A DNA stretch of 64,000 nt. It comes from Cruorifilaria tuberocauda. Lineage: Eukaryota; Nematoda; Chromadorea; Rhabditida; Onchocercidae. The DNA lies in NCBI GenBank assembly GCA_013365365.1, contig JABVXU010000231.1, positions 21,475 to 85,474 on the forward strand, given 5' to 3'. The position numbers were made by a program, and so were the translations under genes. A model generated the notes under the pieces. That model had not been told where the DNA came from. It was given only the letters and a program-made list of their open reading frames with translations, and ran no database searches. Shown in pieces: positions 40,201 to 53,430 of this stretch (position 1 is its first letter; each line of letters opens with the position of its first letter).

Positions 40201-43200
40201 ATTTTATCCAATACTATGTTTTTCCGCTATTAGATGAACAATATTATTGAGGTGGGAGAAGATTGGAAAAGTAAAGTTGATGAAAGTTAATAATTTGAAG
40301 GTGAAATCAACTAACAACAATCATTACCGTGTCAGACCAGTGTACGGCTTTGTTTCTAAAGGTGACAAAACAGAACTGAAAATAATTCGTCTTGAAGGAC
40401 CACCCAAAGAGGATAAGTTTGTGGTTCAATGGGCTGAGGTACCGGACGAGGAAGATGACCCACAGGCACCGTTCAAAGCTGGAGCGCAAGCAGGTGAAGT
40501 GATTCTACCTGTCAAAGCTGAGTAGTGCATGTATATTGTCAGGACTTCCTTATCAAGACATTTTTCTATGAATTAAATTTGCATAAAAAGTTTAATTTCA
40601 TGTGCTTCCCTCATTCACCTATAGTTCAATTTGCTATAACTTGTAGCAAGAAAAAATAGTTAAATTGAACGAATTGTTAATTTCTCTTCTTAACCAACAA
40701 ATGTTAAAAGCAATTTTTTGCAAAAATTATCTTATGAACATTTTTCAATTACATATCACATTTGATTTCGGTTTAATTAATGAATGCTTGAATAGTTTAA
40801 TTTCATACTTACCTTGAAACAGTCATGATCCGCTTTAAAGCCTGAACTAAACATTGATGCATTACTAACTAAATGATAGCAATGTGTTTCACCGAGAATC
40901 CAGTCCTCTTTACCATCTGGACAACGTACTGTTTGTGGTATCATACTCATTGGTTTCTCTAAAATAAGTCCATAAATAAAGAAATCTCCTGTTACAAAGA
41001 TCTGTCACGTTACTTCACGTGTTACGCAATTATGGACTGGGCGAAATTGGAACCGAGAGCAATGATTTAAGTAATTACTGTATAATTGAAACTCAAATTG
41101 GAAGTTCTTTTCCATCTTTCAATGTTAATTGATGATAAACTGAATTGTTATCAACTCCTTCAATGAAAAAAGTATTTACACAAAGATTGCAATATCTCAA
41201 TTGTCATAAATTCACGTCGAAGAATGAACAGATGCTTAAATTTTAAAATTCATCGACAAATTTAGTTTAAACATCTTAGTTTAACTCGAAAAAATTAATA
41301 TTCCCGGAAACTTTTGCCAAAATATTTAAAAAAAAAAACGAATATAAATTGTTTGCTTGAAACGAAACTTTTACCGTTGGTAAGCTGACAAACGACCGGT
41401 TTACGTTTCATACATTCATCGATAAACCAAGCGGGACCATTTTTTCCGATCCTCAACACAACACAATCACCATTCTTTAAATTCGGCTCATCGATATCCC
41501 AAGGTGCTAGACGTAACCGTAATTTATCTATTCTTTCAAACCTGAAGCATGGAAAAATCTTCCGGAGAGCTCAGCATACCTTTTGGAGCATATCGCTTCC
41601 AAGCAGTAAAATTTGTTTTCTTCGAAAAAATAGCCATGAATATAATTCGCTTGATGATTTTAATTAAAAATACAAACAATACTGTTGTCAAATAGAATTT
41701 TACAAATTTATAATTTCAAATAAATTGCTGAGATTACGGAATCTATAAATCAATTTTGTGATTTGCCCCACATTATTGAGGTTCTCAAATTCATTTTTTA
41801 TTTTAGTCTTAGAGCATTTCATGTATTATCCAAGAAATTTCAATTAAATTCAAAAACATAAAATGTCTTCTTCAAAATTTTAACATTTGAAACAATTCTC
41901 ATTCATCAATTTTTCTATTAATAAAATTTTTGAATTTCTTGCATTTTGCAAAATATTTACCCATGATCCTTTCAAGTTCGTTCTGCTATTTAATAACTCG
42001 ATAACGAATTATAATGATTCAGAATAATAGTAATAGCAATAAACATATTATTAATCAATAAACTTAGCAGATTGCATAGTAGCATATAAGCTACCTAAAG
42101 AATAATTCTGCAACCGATTGGATAATTTAAATCACTATAAATATCGAGAAATAGATTTTTTAGAATGAAAATCTATTCACGTAAAATACCGTACCCAATT
42201 GATTTCCGGAAACGGATTCCCATGAAAAACTGTTCATAATCATTTTCCAGTGCCATTGCCGTTAAAAACAACCATTCGAAAATATTATCGACTTGAGCAA
42301 GTTGGCCATATTTGCGACCGTAATTTGGATATTTTGTTGGTAACGCAGCACAAATTTCTGATGCATCCATAAAAGTATAAAGACCGTTGACTGAAAGTTT
42401 GCTACCGATTACGGTTAAAGAGATTTATCGAATTCTAGAATTGATCTTCCCTACAATTTCCTCCTATTCCCATCAATTCAGTATGACAAAATGATTCTTT
42501 CAAAATTACTGAAATTAGAATTATAAAGAAAATGTAAATATCATTAATCAATTTTCAGTTTTATATTTGACAGACAAGTAAAGTAAAAAGAACACAACAA
42601 TCTTCTTCAGCATTATAGCGAGACTCATTGCTATTCATTCGTATTTTAAAATAACTGTGATAGGAACATTTTTGTTTCAATGAGAAATTAATTCATTTAG
42701 AAACGAACTATGTTTGTTGGGATCGTTAAGAAGGAAACAATATGTAATGTCATCGACTTCATAGCATGTCTTCTTTTTCTGGATCACATTTGATGATTCA
42801 TCTGAAACAACTAATTAATTAATTAAGTTTGTTTTTTGTAATAAAATATTGCATGCTAATAGTTACATAATTAATTAGTTAAATCATTTATCCCTCCTTC
42901 CCGCCCCCATACTAATTTTTCATAGAACTTTAAATTCCTTTTTAAAAACTATTTGATTATGATAAATTATTCCTTAAATGATGAGGATAAAATTAGCTTG
43001 AAGGAAATTAAATGTTTTGAGTAATGCTCTTTTACGGTTTAATAAACTTTCAATGATCCTTTCTTACAACTTTTTTATCATATCAACGAAGATCCTTCAC
43101 CTGCATACATCTCACAGATATATGGCAGTTTCACTGTATCACATTGGCTTGATTTGTTATCAGATTTTGTTGAACCACCAGGGAAAACGTAATCTGAATA

Positions 43201-46200
43201 TTCTATAATCATCATTTTTAAAATCGCAAACTTCGAGTTAAACATCATAAGTCAACTTTGATTAATTATCTCTTAATTAAATTATATTTCCGGAAAATAA
43301 AAAACTTGTTGATATACAGTAAGTTGTGGATTTTGTCCGTTTATAAAAAATTATTTGAGATTACTACAAAAATGTTTCATTACGATAAATCTAAGTTAAG
43401 CTTAAATTCTTATAAATTACTTGAAATTATTAAAGTGTTATTCGAATACTTCACAGTATTATAAAAATTTAATTCGAAATAGATAAATCAAATGCTCCAC
43501 TTCGTGGTTCATCAAACAATTTAATGTTTCGTGGAAAATAGGCTTTCATGAGGCAGATCGATCTTGATCTTTGAACAAGGTGATTAATGATTAATATTTT
43601 TCCCTTCCTTTGCAATATCAGAGAATTGTTTTCGGATTACTGAGATATTTTGGAAAGAAGTGAAACTTACTAGTTCTATTGAAGATTATATCCCAATATC
43701 CGATCATGTTAGTGGCATCTAATGCAACACAAGCCTGAAGATATTTCTAATTAAATAAATCGAAACATGAATTCAACACATACAAAATATGAAAATAGAA
43801 ACATAAATACAAATCAAGATATACGGTAACCTCGTTGGAAAAACCTGTTTGACCAACATTCTGAAAAATATGCCTATCACCACCAATCCGGATTACCCTA
43901 TTATCCGGACTGAAACGGATTAATTTTAACGGTTCACCGTCCAGCCATCGTACTCGGCCATCGGTCATATCCATCCCAATCCATGCATTACTGTTTAAAT
44001 TTTGCAGCATTGATGTAACAAATCCTATCAAACATGAATAAGTCATTAAAAACGAATTGTAGAAATTTAAATATTAGCTGTTTGCTTCTTGAATTCTTGA
44101 ACTTTGAAGGTATTGTAAGCGAAAGATTAATTGGAAAGGAGGAGAAGAATATACTTAAGCAAGTAATTAGGAAAGTAAAGAACCGAAATGTGTTGGGTGT
44201 TTACTGAGGAATTATTGAATATCCTGAACAACAGCCGAACTTATTCACCTAGCAAGAGAGGGAATATAAAAGAGAGAGTACTGCGAAAAAAGTTGATCGG
44301 AAAAAAACCATGTTCTTTACGGATGCATAACAATAATATTTCAACGAAATGAAATATTAATTTGCTGTATTAATTAACTTATTTAAACTTACTTATGTAT
44401 TAATCCTGTAAGTTTACTTCCATGCAACTTATCAATTAATAATTTAATAATTTACAAAATATAATTCAGAGATAATAATAGGACGGAGGTATTTTCACTG
44501 TTTTTAAGTAAAAAGTAGTCTGTTCAACCAATGACGTCAAGAATTTCATTCGGAATTTTTTTAATAAATTTAAAAACACTAATATCATATACTTACCGTT
44601 TTCATAAATATCACTTAAGCTAGCTAAATTAGCTTTTTCATTTTTGCAACGTTGAATAGCTTCGCTAAATGTTACACTGTCATTTTCCATCCCATATAAT
44701 TTATAACACATTCCTCCTGTAATTGAATAGAAATTATTGAATTTCACTTAAGTTATTGCAATTTCAATTAATTAATAATTAAGCATTCTCTCAATTAAGT
44801 TCCGAATTAGGTATTTTATTTGGTTACGAAATCTTTCAGAGTATTCTTTGCCATTACTCTGATTTTTTTTATTCCAATCATTTCTGTTAAATTCTAATTT
44901 TGATGTTCCCACCTATCTCAATTGTTGTTATTAATTCCAATTTGTTAAAGTCACTTCTCTTTCAGTTAAATATTTTTGCTAAATACTTTTTGCTATTCAA
45001 ATATGTTTGATTAATTGCTGGAAATTATTATTAGCAGAGAAAGTCAGCAATGATAAGAACAATATTTGTATGAAAAATTCAGTCAAGACAGAAGGATTGA
45101 TTTGGTCATTTCTGCTATTAGTAATTTATTAATTTTCAAAGCTAAACATTAATTTCAGTTTTCCAAAAAAAAAGAAAGGAAATTTAGTGCGCAAAATAAC
45201 CGAACTATAAATTTGATGTAAACAAACTGTATGTTGATAAAAAAGCTAAAAGATAAAGTATGTATAAGCTAAAAGTGGAAAGTAATTTTACTATAATGAA
45301 ATTCATATCGTTCAGAATAAAATCTCATTCAAAAGAACAAAGAGAAGAAGAGAGGGAGGGATAGAGGGAAAGAGATGGAAAGAGAGAGAGAGAGAGGGAG
45401 AAAACGAACTGAATAATTTGTATCCATTCGGGCAATTCCAATTGTTCTGCTTTTTCGATCGTCTCTCCTCTTTTGCAGACCACTGCGAACGAGAATGATA
45501 ACCAAAACCTGGTTTGCGGCATATTGATAAGTGGCGATTATCACATCGTTGATGAGTCCAAAAATATGCTGCAATTGCTTTTAAGCTTTGATTGATAGTT
45601 CGGGAATGGAATTTTTTATCAAAATTATAAAAGATACCTGGAACATTCCTCGTCACCTGGATTGGAATACCAAAAAGATTATAAAGTGGTTGTTTCTGCA
45701 GTAATCGACTGCTGAAATACTTCAAAACAAAAATATTCAAATGTGATTAAATTCCAACATTTGTGAATGTTTAATATTACTTCTTTCAAATTTGAAATTT
45801 TCAAAACGAAACAAATCAAAATGAAGCAAGCTGTGTATAAATAATTGTTTCCGGAGTAAGAGTAGAAAAACTTTTTACGAGTAGGAAAACCAACCTGATA
45901 TTAAACTGTATTGCCACACAAACACCTCTTTCCTCTTCCGGATCCTCATTTGATAATCGTTCCACTAAGTAATCAAGCGATGAACCATCAGACCATTCGT
46001 ATTGACTGTAATTTTAAGAGGATCTTCCAATATAGGAAAGGGAGAAAGAGGTAAAGAAGAAAGTGTGAGAGCTGATTTTTCGTTTAGCCGATGAGAATTT
46101 CCGGAAATTTCAGCTTTTCGACTACTAACAAAAGATAAGATAAGATAGAAAAGATACCTTTGTGCATTTCTCCGATGCAATCCAATCCAATATTTTATTT

Positions 46201-49023
46201 CGCCACTTATGGATGGTTGTAATTGTACCTAACAACTTCATTTTTTTCTTTTAAAGAAGCAATTATTCAAAGTTACTGTCATCGAACATGTCGAAATTAT
46301 TCTGATAAAATTTTTTTCTTTTTATCAGCAAAAATATCAAGATTATCGTAATTATCGTATTAGCTAGAATGAAAATCACTTAGGAAGAACACTTCCACGT
46401 GCAAATGATATTCAGGAATCACTGATCAATTCAAAGTCTAGTTAGCTTCATTCTTGCTTTCTTCAAATTTCTCAAATGAATATTATTTCTAACATATGTC
46501 AACTTTCTGGTTCATCTTCATGCCTCAATCATGAAGAAGTACGATTTTACAGAAAGGTAAAAAATAGTAATTTAATTTAATTTGCACTTATTAAAACTAT
46601 CACATAATAAACAAATATTTGACTCATAGATTGATTTTCATGTGATTTTATTATTAATTTCCTCAAATTTCTCTTTTCTTTGGAAATTTGAGACGAAGTA
46701 AGTTTTCTTTCATGAAAAATTTTACAAAAATATGATTTTTTAAAATTGTGAAATTTTCAAACGGAGAACTTACCATATCATATATGAAATTTGTTTCCTC
46801 TTTTGAATGAATAGAAATTAAATCAGACTGATATTTTGCATCACATTCCTCGACCGCTTGTTCCCAGTAAAACGGTTCGGTTTGTAAACGATAACATACA
46901 GTACCTTGGCTAGTATTCAGTGGACAAAATAACGGGTCCCTACCACAAGGAACTGTAATACGACTAGATTGAGAGAATAACTTGAAATTGATAATGAAAA
47001 TCTTTTTTGACTGTACTGAAAAATGATTGAGAAGGTTTAAATTGAATTTATTCAATAAAATGATAATTAAATGTATTAATGAAATTTAGAAAATAAAAAA
47101 TGGCTAACATTCTGCGGTAAGTTCGTCATTTTCATCATTGGTAGCTTTAACTTCTTCTTCCGCTACTATGACGCCGCCGTTCGAGAGCTGATCCTGAAAC
47201 ATTAATTCAAATTTAATTGATGAATGTGCTACGATTGTAATATATGAAATTACCTGTGAGAAAGCAGGCATCTGACAAATGAATCTTCGACGATCCGAAC
47301 ATTTAGTCACGTTAAACATTCGATGAAAATCACTTCCGATCGCCGATTTCTGATCTGTAATATTACTGATAATGACAGATGATACGACGATAGGATCAGA
47401 GTATTTCTTTTGTGCCGAATTGTACAAAGTGATAAATTAAATTAATTTTAGTTCATGTACATTTTGAAAAAGAGATTTTTAGAAGAATAAGCCGAAAATG
47501 AATTTTAAATTTGTTGAAAACATACAATCATAAAAAACACAATAATGATTATCCCATTTCTTTGATTGTGGTACAGTAAGCTTCACATCACCGATCGTTA
47601 ATTTATCATTAGCGAATAAAGTTCCATCAGTCCATCTATAATCAAATATCATTTATTATTGAATAAATTACGAAATGAAACATTCGTTTGAAAACTTTCG
47701 AGAATAAAGAAGAAAGAATTTGCAAGAACAAGCGATGAAGTAAAACTTCATCAGTGATAAAATGATTTCATTATCAGTGATAGCCTAGAAACGAATGAAT
47801 TTCTCTTTTATTATTACGATGTGTACCATTGCAACCAACAACAGTGCTTAGGTAAATACGTGTAACGTGCATAATCCTAATTATAGTGTGATCTTTGTTT
47901 TAAATTAATTGTCCTTTATGGGAATTTAATAGGTAAGAAAATAAATACATTAGCCAATGGTAAATTTTGATTTCGTTCATTTTAGTCTTTTTTCCCCAAA
48001 TTAAATAGAAAACTAAAACGAGGGAGATTAGCGTATATCATTAGCGTGTTAGCAAGATACTTTGAAAATGAAACCTGAAGGAAGGCATGTGATCGGTTTG
48101 ACTGTTAGGACATAACTGGCCAAGTCCAATCCACCAACCGGAATCAAACCACGGGGAATTTTTCGGAAATAATGTGTACAGTGATTTCCCTTTCATTTGT
48201 AGTTCTGTATCAATCTTCAAATAAAGATATTATCAATTTAGTAATTGGTGAATTATTTCGAATACTTTTAAATAAGGATTAAAAAAAACTTAGCAAAAAT
48301 GAACTAATTAATTGATAAGTTAAAATGAATGTATACAATCGAATTATAGTACTTTAAGTATTCGTGTTTTTTTTTAATTTAAAATTTTTTAAACGAATAA
48401 TCAAAATCTTCAATATTTTCAATTTCCATTGATGATATCTGATAATCTGATAATAATTATACTGATAATGTAATTATTGAGAAATCAAACCGCTTCTGTA
48501 AGCCATCCAATTTGTTCTATCGTTTGTATCGATACCAAGTGAGCATCTTTTCCAACTTGTCGACAGCTTTCTTCAGCTTGTTGCCATGTCATTCGGAATA
48601 CCGTTAAAATCTTCAAACAGTAGGTATATTTAGTTGATCCCGTTGGTGCATACGGTATCCAACCATTATGACATGATAATTTACCTCCTGAAATACCCGT
48701 TTGAAAAGAGAAATGATGATCATACTTTAAGAGTGAAAATTCAATCAACATTGTCAAATAACTTGATAATTCACCAGAACTATATCACTAATAATTGATA
48801 ATCAATTCGAAACTAACTTACTTATACTTTCCTCTTTTCTTCTTAATCTTTTTTCCTCATTACTTATATCATTTTTAATCAGATTTATTAAAAATGATAA
48901 AAATGAAATAAGTAATTATTAACTTTCTATTTGCATTTTCGCTTCACCGACGCTTTCTTCCTTACCATTTGTATTGCCAGTTACATCAAATATTGATAAT
49001 AAAAGCAGAAATTTCGTGTACAT
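37203..49023 (-). CDS. Type I membrane protein with five C-type lectin-like domains (mannose-receptor-like)
   Basis: Cell-surface or secretory-pathway receptor. Exons (minus): 49023-48924, 48687-48491, 48214-48075, 47635-47539, 47406-47254, 47193-47109, 46952-46774, 46228-46158, 46005-45895, 45711-45638, 45568-45509, 44716-44597, 44024-43831, 43734-43671, 43562-43501, 42801-42709, 42390-42190, 41619-41580, 41541-41375, 40958-40813, 39020-38897, 38797-38591, 38289-38161, 37393-37203, giving about 1000 residues. Exon 1 encodes a signal peptide (MYTKFLLLLSIFDVTGN). Five lectin-like domains follow. Landmarks are GWWIGLGQ and RRRFICQM (1), KYWIGLHRR (2), AWIGMDMTDGRVRWLDGEP (3), DEPNLKNGDCVV (4), and FLNWAEDEPADVNG with THFLC (5). 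The last exon gives the membrane helix ISLLFIIVLSIIGGIQLW, then RRKRRLR and a short tail. Unresolved points: the exon 4/5 junction needs a weak GTTTTT donor, exons 14 and 15 do not join in phase, and the 40-base exon 18 and its junctions are ambiguous. Only domain 4 shows the Ca/sugar-site EPN motif. Confidence 0.85.
39058..39098 (-). pseudogene. Decayed copy of a lectin-domain exon
   Basis: About 43 bases here match the start of lectin exon 7 (46952 downward, including its acceptor) at roughly four positions in five. The shared peptide is VP-x-x-DPLFC, with a stop codon where the intact exon has the Cys of VPCGRDPLFC. It lies 38 bp upstream of exon 21 in the same transcription direction, inside an intron. 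It is a relic of internal exon duplication, not a usable exon. Confidence 0.6.
39965..40525 (+). CDS. ssp-19: Sperm-specific class P (SSP) protein, MSP fold
   Basis: Two exons, 39965-40066 and 40301-40525, give a complete protein of 108 residues, the usual length of the nematode sperm-specific class P family. It begins MAMNIDPPNATFQASG and continues with SDGRLSFKVKSTNNNHYRVR, the core beta strands of the major sperm protein fold. The C-terminal half contains GPPKEDKFVVQWAEVP and DPQAPFKAGAQAGEV, both hallmarks of this class (as in C. elegans SSP-19). Such proteins are made in the male germ line and resemble MSP, which drives the crawling motion of nematode sperm. The intron has a GTCTGT donor and a TTTGAAG acceptor. 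The gene lies on the opposite strand inside an intron of the lectin-receptor gene (between exons ending 40813 and starting 39020). The numbered orthologue is a best guess. The family is certain. Confidence 0.92.
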
Positions 49024-49069
49024 ATGGTGAAAGCAGTTAAGATAGTGTAAAGATTTAATGGCTAACTCT

Positions 49070-49082
49070 TACTTTCTGTAAT
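49070..49082 (-). promoter_or_regulatory. Acceptor ahead of the lectin-receptor start, possible trans-splice site
   Basis: On the minus strand TTTAATTACAG ends at 49076, 52 bases before the ATG at 49023. It may accept a spliced leader or join a 5' UTR exon. Confidence 0.35.
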
Positions 49083-49786
49083 TAAACACAATGTAATAAT
49101 TAAATTAAATTGAAAGCAACAAATAGAACCTAAACAATATGCTGAATGTATACTTTTAAATTAGCATTTGAACCAAGCTTAATTTTAATATTGATGAGGA
49201 AACTTTGAAACTTTATGCTTCTTAGATAGAAGTTAAAACTTTTTCAGTTTAGTAATTTCATTAATAAAAGTACTAATAGCAAAATGAGTTTCAACAGAGA
49301 GAAACAGGTAAAAATTGTGATGAAAAAAGGGAAATAGAAAAGAATTAAATTCTTTTCAATCAATTTATATCAAATCTTTGGTACTCTCAACTAACAGTAA
49401 AATTCGGCAATGAAGCTTGCAACATTTTAGTTTAAAAAAAGTTGGAAATGTAAACTTAAACGAATATTGGATGAAATATTTTACAAAAAAATAAATAAAC
49501 GAAGAATAAAAAGTCCGAAAAGGAAAGAAAAAAAAGTGAAATGCGGCAGAATGAAAGAAAGGTGTCATTATCACAAGATATTACTTATCACTACTATTTC
49601 CTCAATCATTCTTACCTAATTTAATTTCATAAAATGACTCATTAGGTGTTATCAGTGCAAATCTGACCAGCGGCTACTTTTTCACTTCTCTTCCGGAAAA
49701 CTCGTAAAATTGAGAAGAAAAATAAGAAAACTAAGAGTATCAGTAGTATGAGGGAAGGAAAAGAATGATTGTTAAAATTAAAAAAA

Positions 49787-49789
49787 ACA

Positions 49790-49864
<75 letters not shown>
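49787..49864. repeat. (CA)n microsatellite
   Basis: A nearly perfect CA run of about 75 bases, 750 bp upstream of the lectin-receptor start codon. ORFs on both strands across it are artefacts of the repeat. Confidence 0.95.
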
Positions 49865-49869
<5 letters not shown>

Positions 49870-50821
49870 GATACACACGAAGAATGTTCTACAAAGGGTA
49901 AAAGTTTTACATCGTTTAGATCGAAATCACTACACTGAAGGAATTGCTACGAGAAAATGCTTCTTCTTTTTTCTTTCTCTCCCTCCTTTTTTTCCTCTTC
50001 CTCTTATCGATAAGAAATCAGCATGATTTTATCGGTAATCATTGCTTGATCATAAAAACATAAGGATGGCAAAATTGGATGATGAATTTCAATGATAATT
50101 GATTTTTATGATCCGTTTTACAGATATATTACAATAATACATCTATCTACATGTTACATGTCAACAATCTCTAAGCGTTATTAGCACAGTAACACTTTCA
50201 CTTTTGTAATTTTGATAACAAATATGCAATGATAAAACTGTAGAGATAATTAGTAAGCAAATAAATAAAATAAGTATGACGAAGCAAATTAGAACAGCAA
50301 TGATAAGCACAATAACACTTTATAGATGAACAAAACTGAAACAATAAAATAAATAGAAAGAAATAAGCAAATAAGCATTGTTAGAATTCATTTAAATCAA
50401 TGAATAAAATATGTAAATATTATTTAAAAGATGCCTTTTGTGGGTTTTGTTTTATTAATGCATTAAAAGAAAATGTTTTATATTGGTGCAATGAATCATT
50501 GAACTATTTGTGCTAATTGAAACAAAAAAGAGTCACAAAAATTCATGATTCATATTTGGCCAAAAAATTAAATTTTATGGAAAAAAATATATCTGAATTT
50601 CCATATCAGTTATACATTGAAATCGTTATTGTTCGAGGAAATTGTGATAACAAGTAGTTGCGACGACGACAACAATAATGTAAGAGTGAAATTGGAAATG
50701 AAAAAGTGAAATCATATCAAATTTACGTACATTTCAATATGAATGGATGGAAATGATAATAGAGAATAGAAATGATAGACAGACGTGACGGGAAGTGAAC
50801 AACGTTGAAGCATAGCAGAAG

Positions 50822-51001
50822 ATGAATCGCCACGTGGAAGCATCCGTCCGTTACGACACGTCTAACAACGGCTTTTCTCCATCAGCGATACAACTGATCA
50901 CAGCAATGAAAGGGACGGGTACTGGTGAAGGAATCGGAGAGGAAGAGATTGATAAGAGGCGGGGAGGGCAGTGGTTTGCCCGAGAAAGGACTGTTTGTTA
51001 A
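50822..51001 (+). CDS. Possible small ORF or first exon in a GC-rich island
   Basis: An ATG-to-stop frame of 59 codons occupies a GC-rich island in otherwise very AT-rich DNA. A TAG lies 9 bases before the ATG, so the start is fixed. The peptide begins MNRHVEASVRYDTSNNGFSP and continues with SAIQLITAMKGTGTGEGIG, a mixed composition unlike chance ORFs nearby. Donor-like sites inside it (after 50918, GTACTG; then GTGAAG) would let it splice in phase to the block at 53431-53516. The island also lies 1.8 kb upstream of the lectin receptor and contains a CACGTG E-box, so it may be regulatory instead. No family recognised. Confidence 0.3.
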   Translation: MNRHVEASVRYDTSNNGFSPSAIQLITAMKGTGTGEGIGEEEIDKRRGGQWFARERTVC

Positions 51002-53077
51002 GCGGAGAAGCTTCTAAGCAAGGATAGGTTATATACTTTATGGAAGCCAATCACTTCGTCCCATGCAACGAAGACAAATATCATATCATATCAGTTGAGA
51101 AGGGAAAGATTTCAATTAAAATTTAATTAAATGAATTTTGGTATGATAGATGAACGGTTTGAATAACGTAAGTTTTCGAAATTTATTAGAAGCTAAATTT
51201 GATTCGTTTACTTTAAGCTTGAAATTTGCAAAATAAAACTTTGCATAAAAAAGAATTCCAAATGAGAATTAATTTAAACTTCCTATAATGTATAATATAA
51301 TCGTATAATATTTCCTGAATTTAAGCAATATGTAATATTACGCTTTAAGTTTATGCTATAGACATAAAGCATCGACGATTTGCAATCTGTCAATATTTTA
51401 ATTTATCCAAAGCATCACCAAACATTTCATCTAATAGTTTCATTTAATCAAATTTTATTTCACTATACGATTTAATTAATTAACTAACAAAATTATTTCT
51501 GGATTTTTAAAATTCACAATTTAAATGATAATTTTACTACTAAAATGATATAAATATGGTTTGTTTAGTTAAACGATGCAATAAATTTGGAAAAATAATC
51601 ATTATCATTGGATGAATGAATACAATAGGAGAAAGCGATATTAGCACCTAATAGCTTACAAAAGCAAACAAGCAAATTTAGAAAAAGTAAACAAATACGT
51701 ACAAATGCACTCTTTCTTCATTTCTTAAATGAATTGATTGAAAACTAAAAGATAAAGCTTGCATTAAAAAACTATCAAACAATTTTATTGCCTGAATTTC
51801 ACTTTTATTTCATGCCTTAAATATGAAAACAAATAAGCTGAACTAATTGAAAAGTATGAAAAGAAAAAATGAAAAATCTGTTTAACAACAAAAATAAACA
51901 GTTTGAAAGAAAAAGACTTTTGAAAAAGTGAGTAACAGGTCAAATTACAGGTTAAGTTAAATAACCATTACTACTAAGAATATTTCTTTCTTTTACTTAT
52001 ATATCCATTATCTTAATTCAAGCATTAATTAATGCTCACTCAAATTAATTACCTTTTATTCGTATTATTATTATAATTTGAATTACATGAAACAACATAT
52101 ATCAATTGATCATGCAGTAATTAAGCAGGGAAGGAAAAAGTAAGCAGCTAAAAACAATGATTAATTAATTGCACTTATTAATTAACAGTTTTTTGTGATT
52201 GTTGAAATTAATTTATTGCAAAAAATGATTTATAGAAGAAATTGCATGGAAGAAGGATAAGAATAAGGTGGAAATTACGAATATTTATCTCTTCCGTTTT
52301 CCGTTTTTCTATTTTTTGAAGGTTTAAACGAATTTTTCCGGCTTGATTCCAATTCAATATCATATATGTTTACGTAATTAGTATTTACGCTTTTAATTGT
52401 TCAAATTTTCTATCTGAAATTATAATAGCATTTTCCTATAAAACAATATAAAACACACAATCGATAACGAAATAATTTTTCAAAGATAGCTAATATATTC
52501 ATTTATCTGTACAATGCATGAAGAATTGATTTAATTTTAAATCAAAGCGATGACAACATTAAGTGATAACATTATGATATCATATCTATTCAGAATAAGT
52601 AGAATCAAATCTCTGAATGGGATAGAAGCAGATGAAAAGCAATTTATGTAAGCATGATTTAAATCTGAGACAATAATTGAAATGACTATTAATATCAGTA
52701 AGCATCGTTTCGTCATAATCTTATCAGTATGAACTTTCAAAAACGAAATTAATTATTTAAATAGTATTATTATTAAGATAGAAAAAGACAGTAATAAATT
52801 TTCAATTAGGAATTTTGAATTAATAAAATTTTTTCAAAATATCATATTACCGTATTTTTCTTGAAAACAAACTAATATATCTTTATTTCTTTTTTTTTGT
52901 TATATTAAATTTCGCGTTTGAATGCTTTCAGGTAAAAACAAAATATGAGAAAAAATGAAGCAATGTGTAAAAATAAATAAAAATATCCAATCTAACGAAA
53001 GCAAACATTCCATTAAATGATTATTCATAACCGTAACTTATCTGCTTTTATCTTCTTTTTTTATCTCAATTTTTTTT

Positions 53078-53084
53078 CTCTCTC

Positions 53085-53122
<38 letters not shown>
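53078..53122. repeat. (CT)n microsatellite
   Basis: A CT run of about 45 bases broken once by CCC. Confidence 0.9.
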
Positions 53123-53124
<2 letters not shown>

Positions 53125-53430
53125 CACATTGCTATTAACATATTAGAATAAAATGAGAAAAAAAGAGGAAAAATTACGAAAAATATTACACATGATGATA
53201 ACTGTAAAAATCTAAATGAAAAAAAGTGAGAATCAATCAGCACTTTAACAGAGTTATCTGCTTAACAGTATATCAAATCAACATTTTAACAGTTATTTTA
53301 TTTCTATCAGATAATTTATATTCATACAAATAATATATATTTTAACTTAATTAAAGTATTCCAGCAGTTATTTCGCATCGTGTCCTACTTTTTAATTTTA
53401 TATACTTATTTATACTCTCGAAACTTCTAG

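Noticed and set aside
49642..50026. ORFs of repeated Cys-Val and Thr-His
   Set aside because: Direct translation of the (CA)n microsatellite on either strand.
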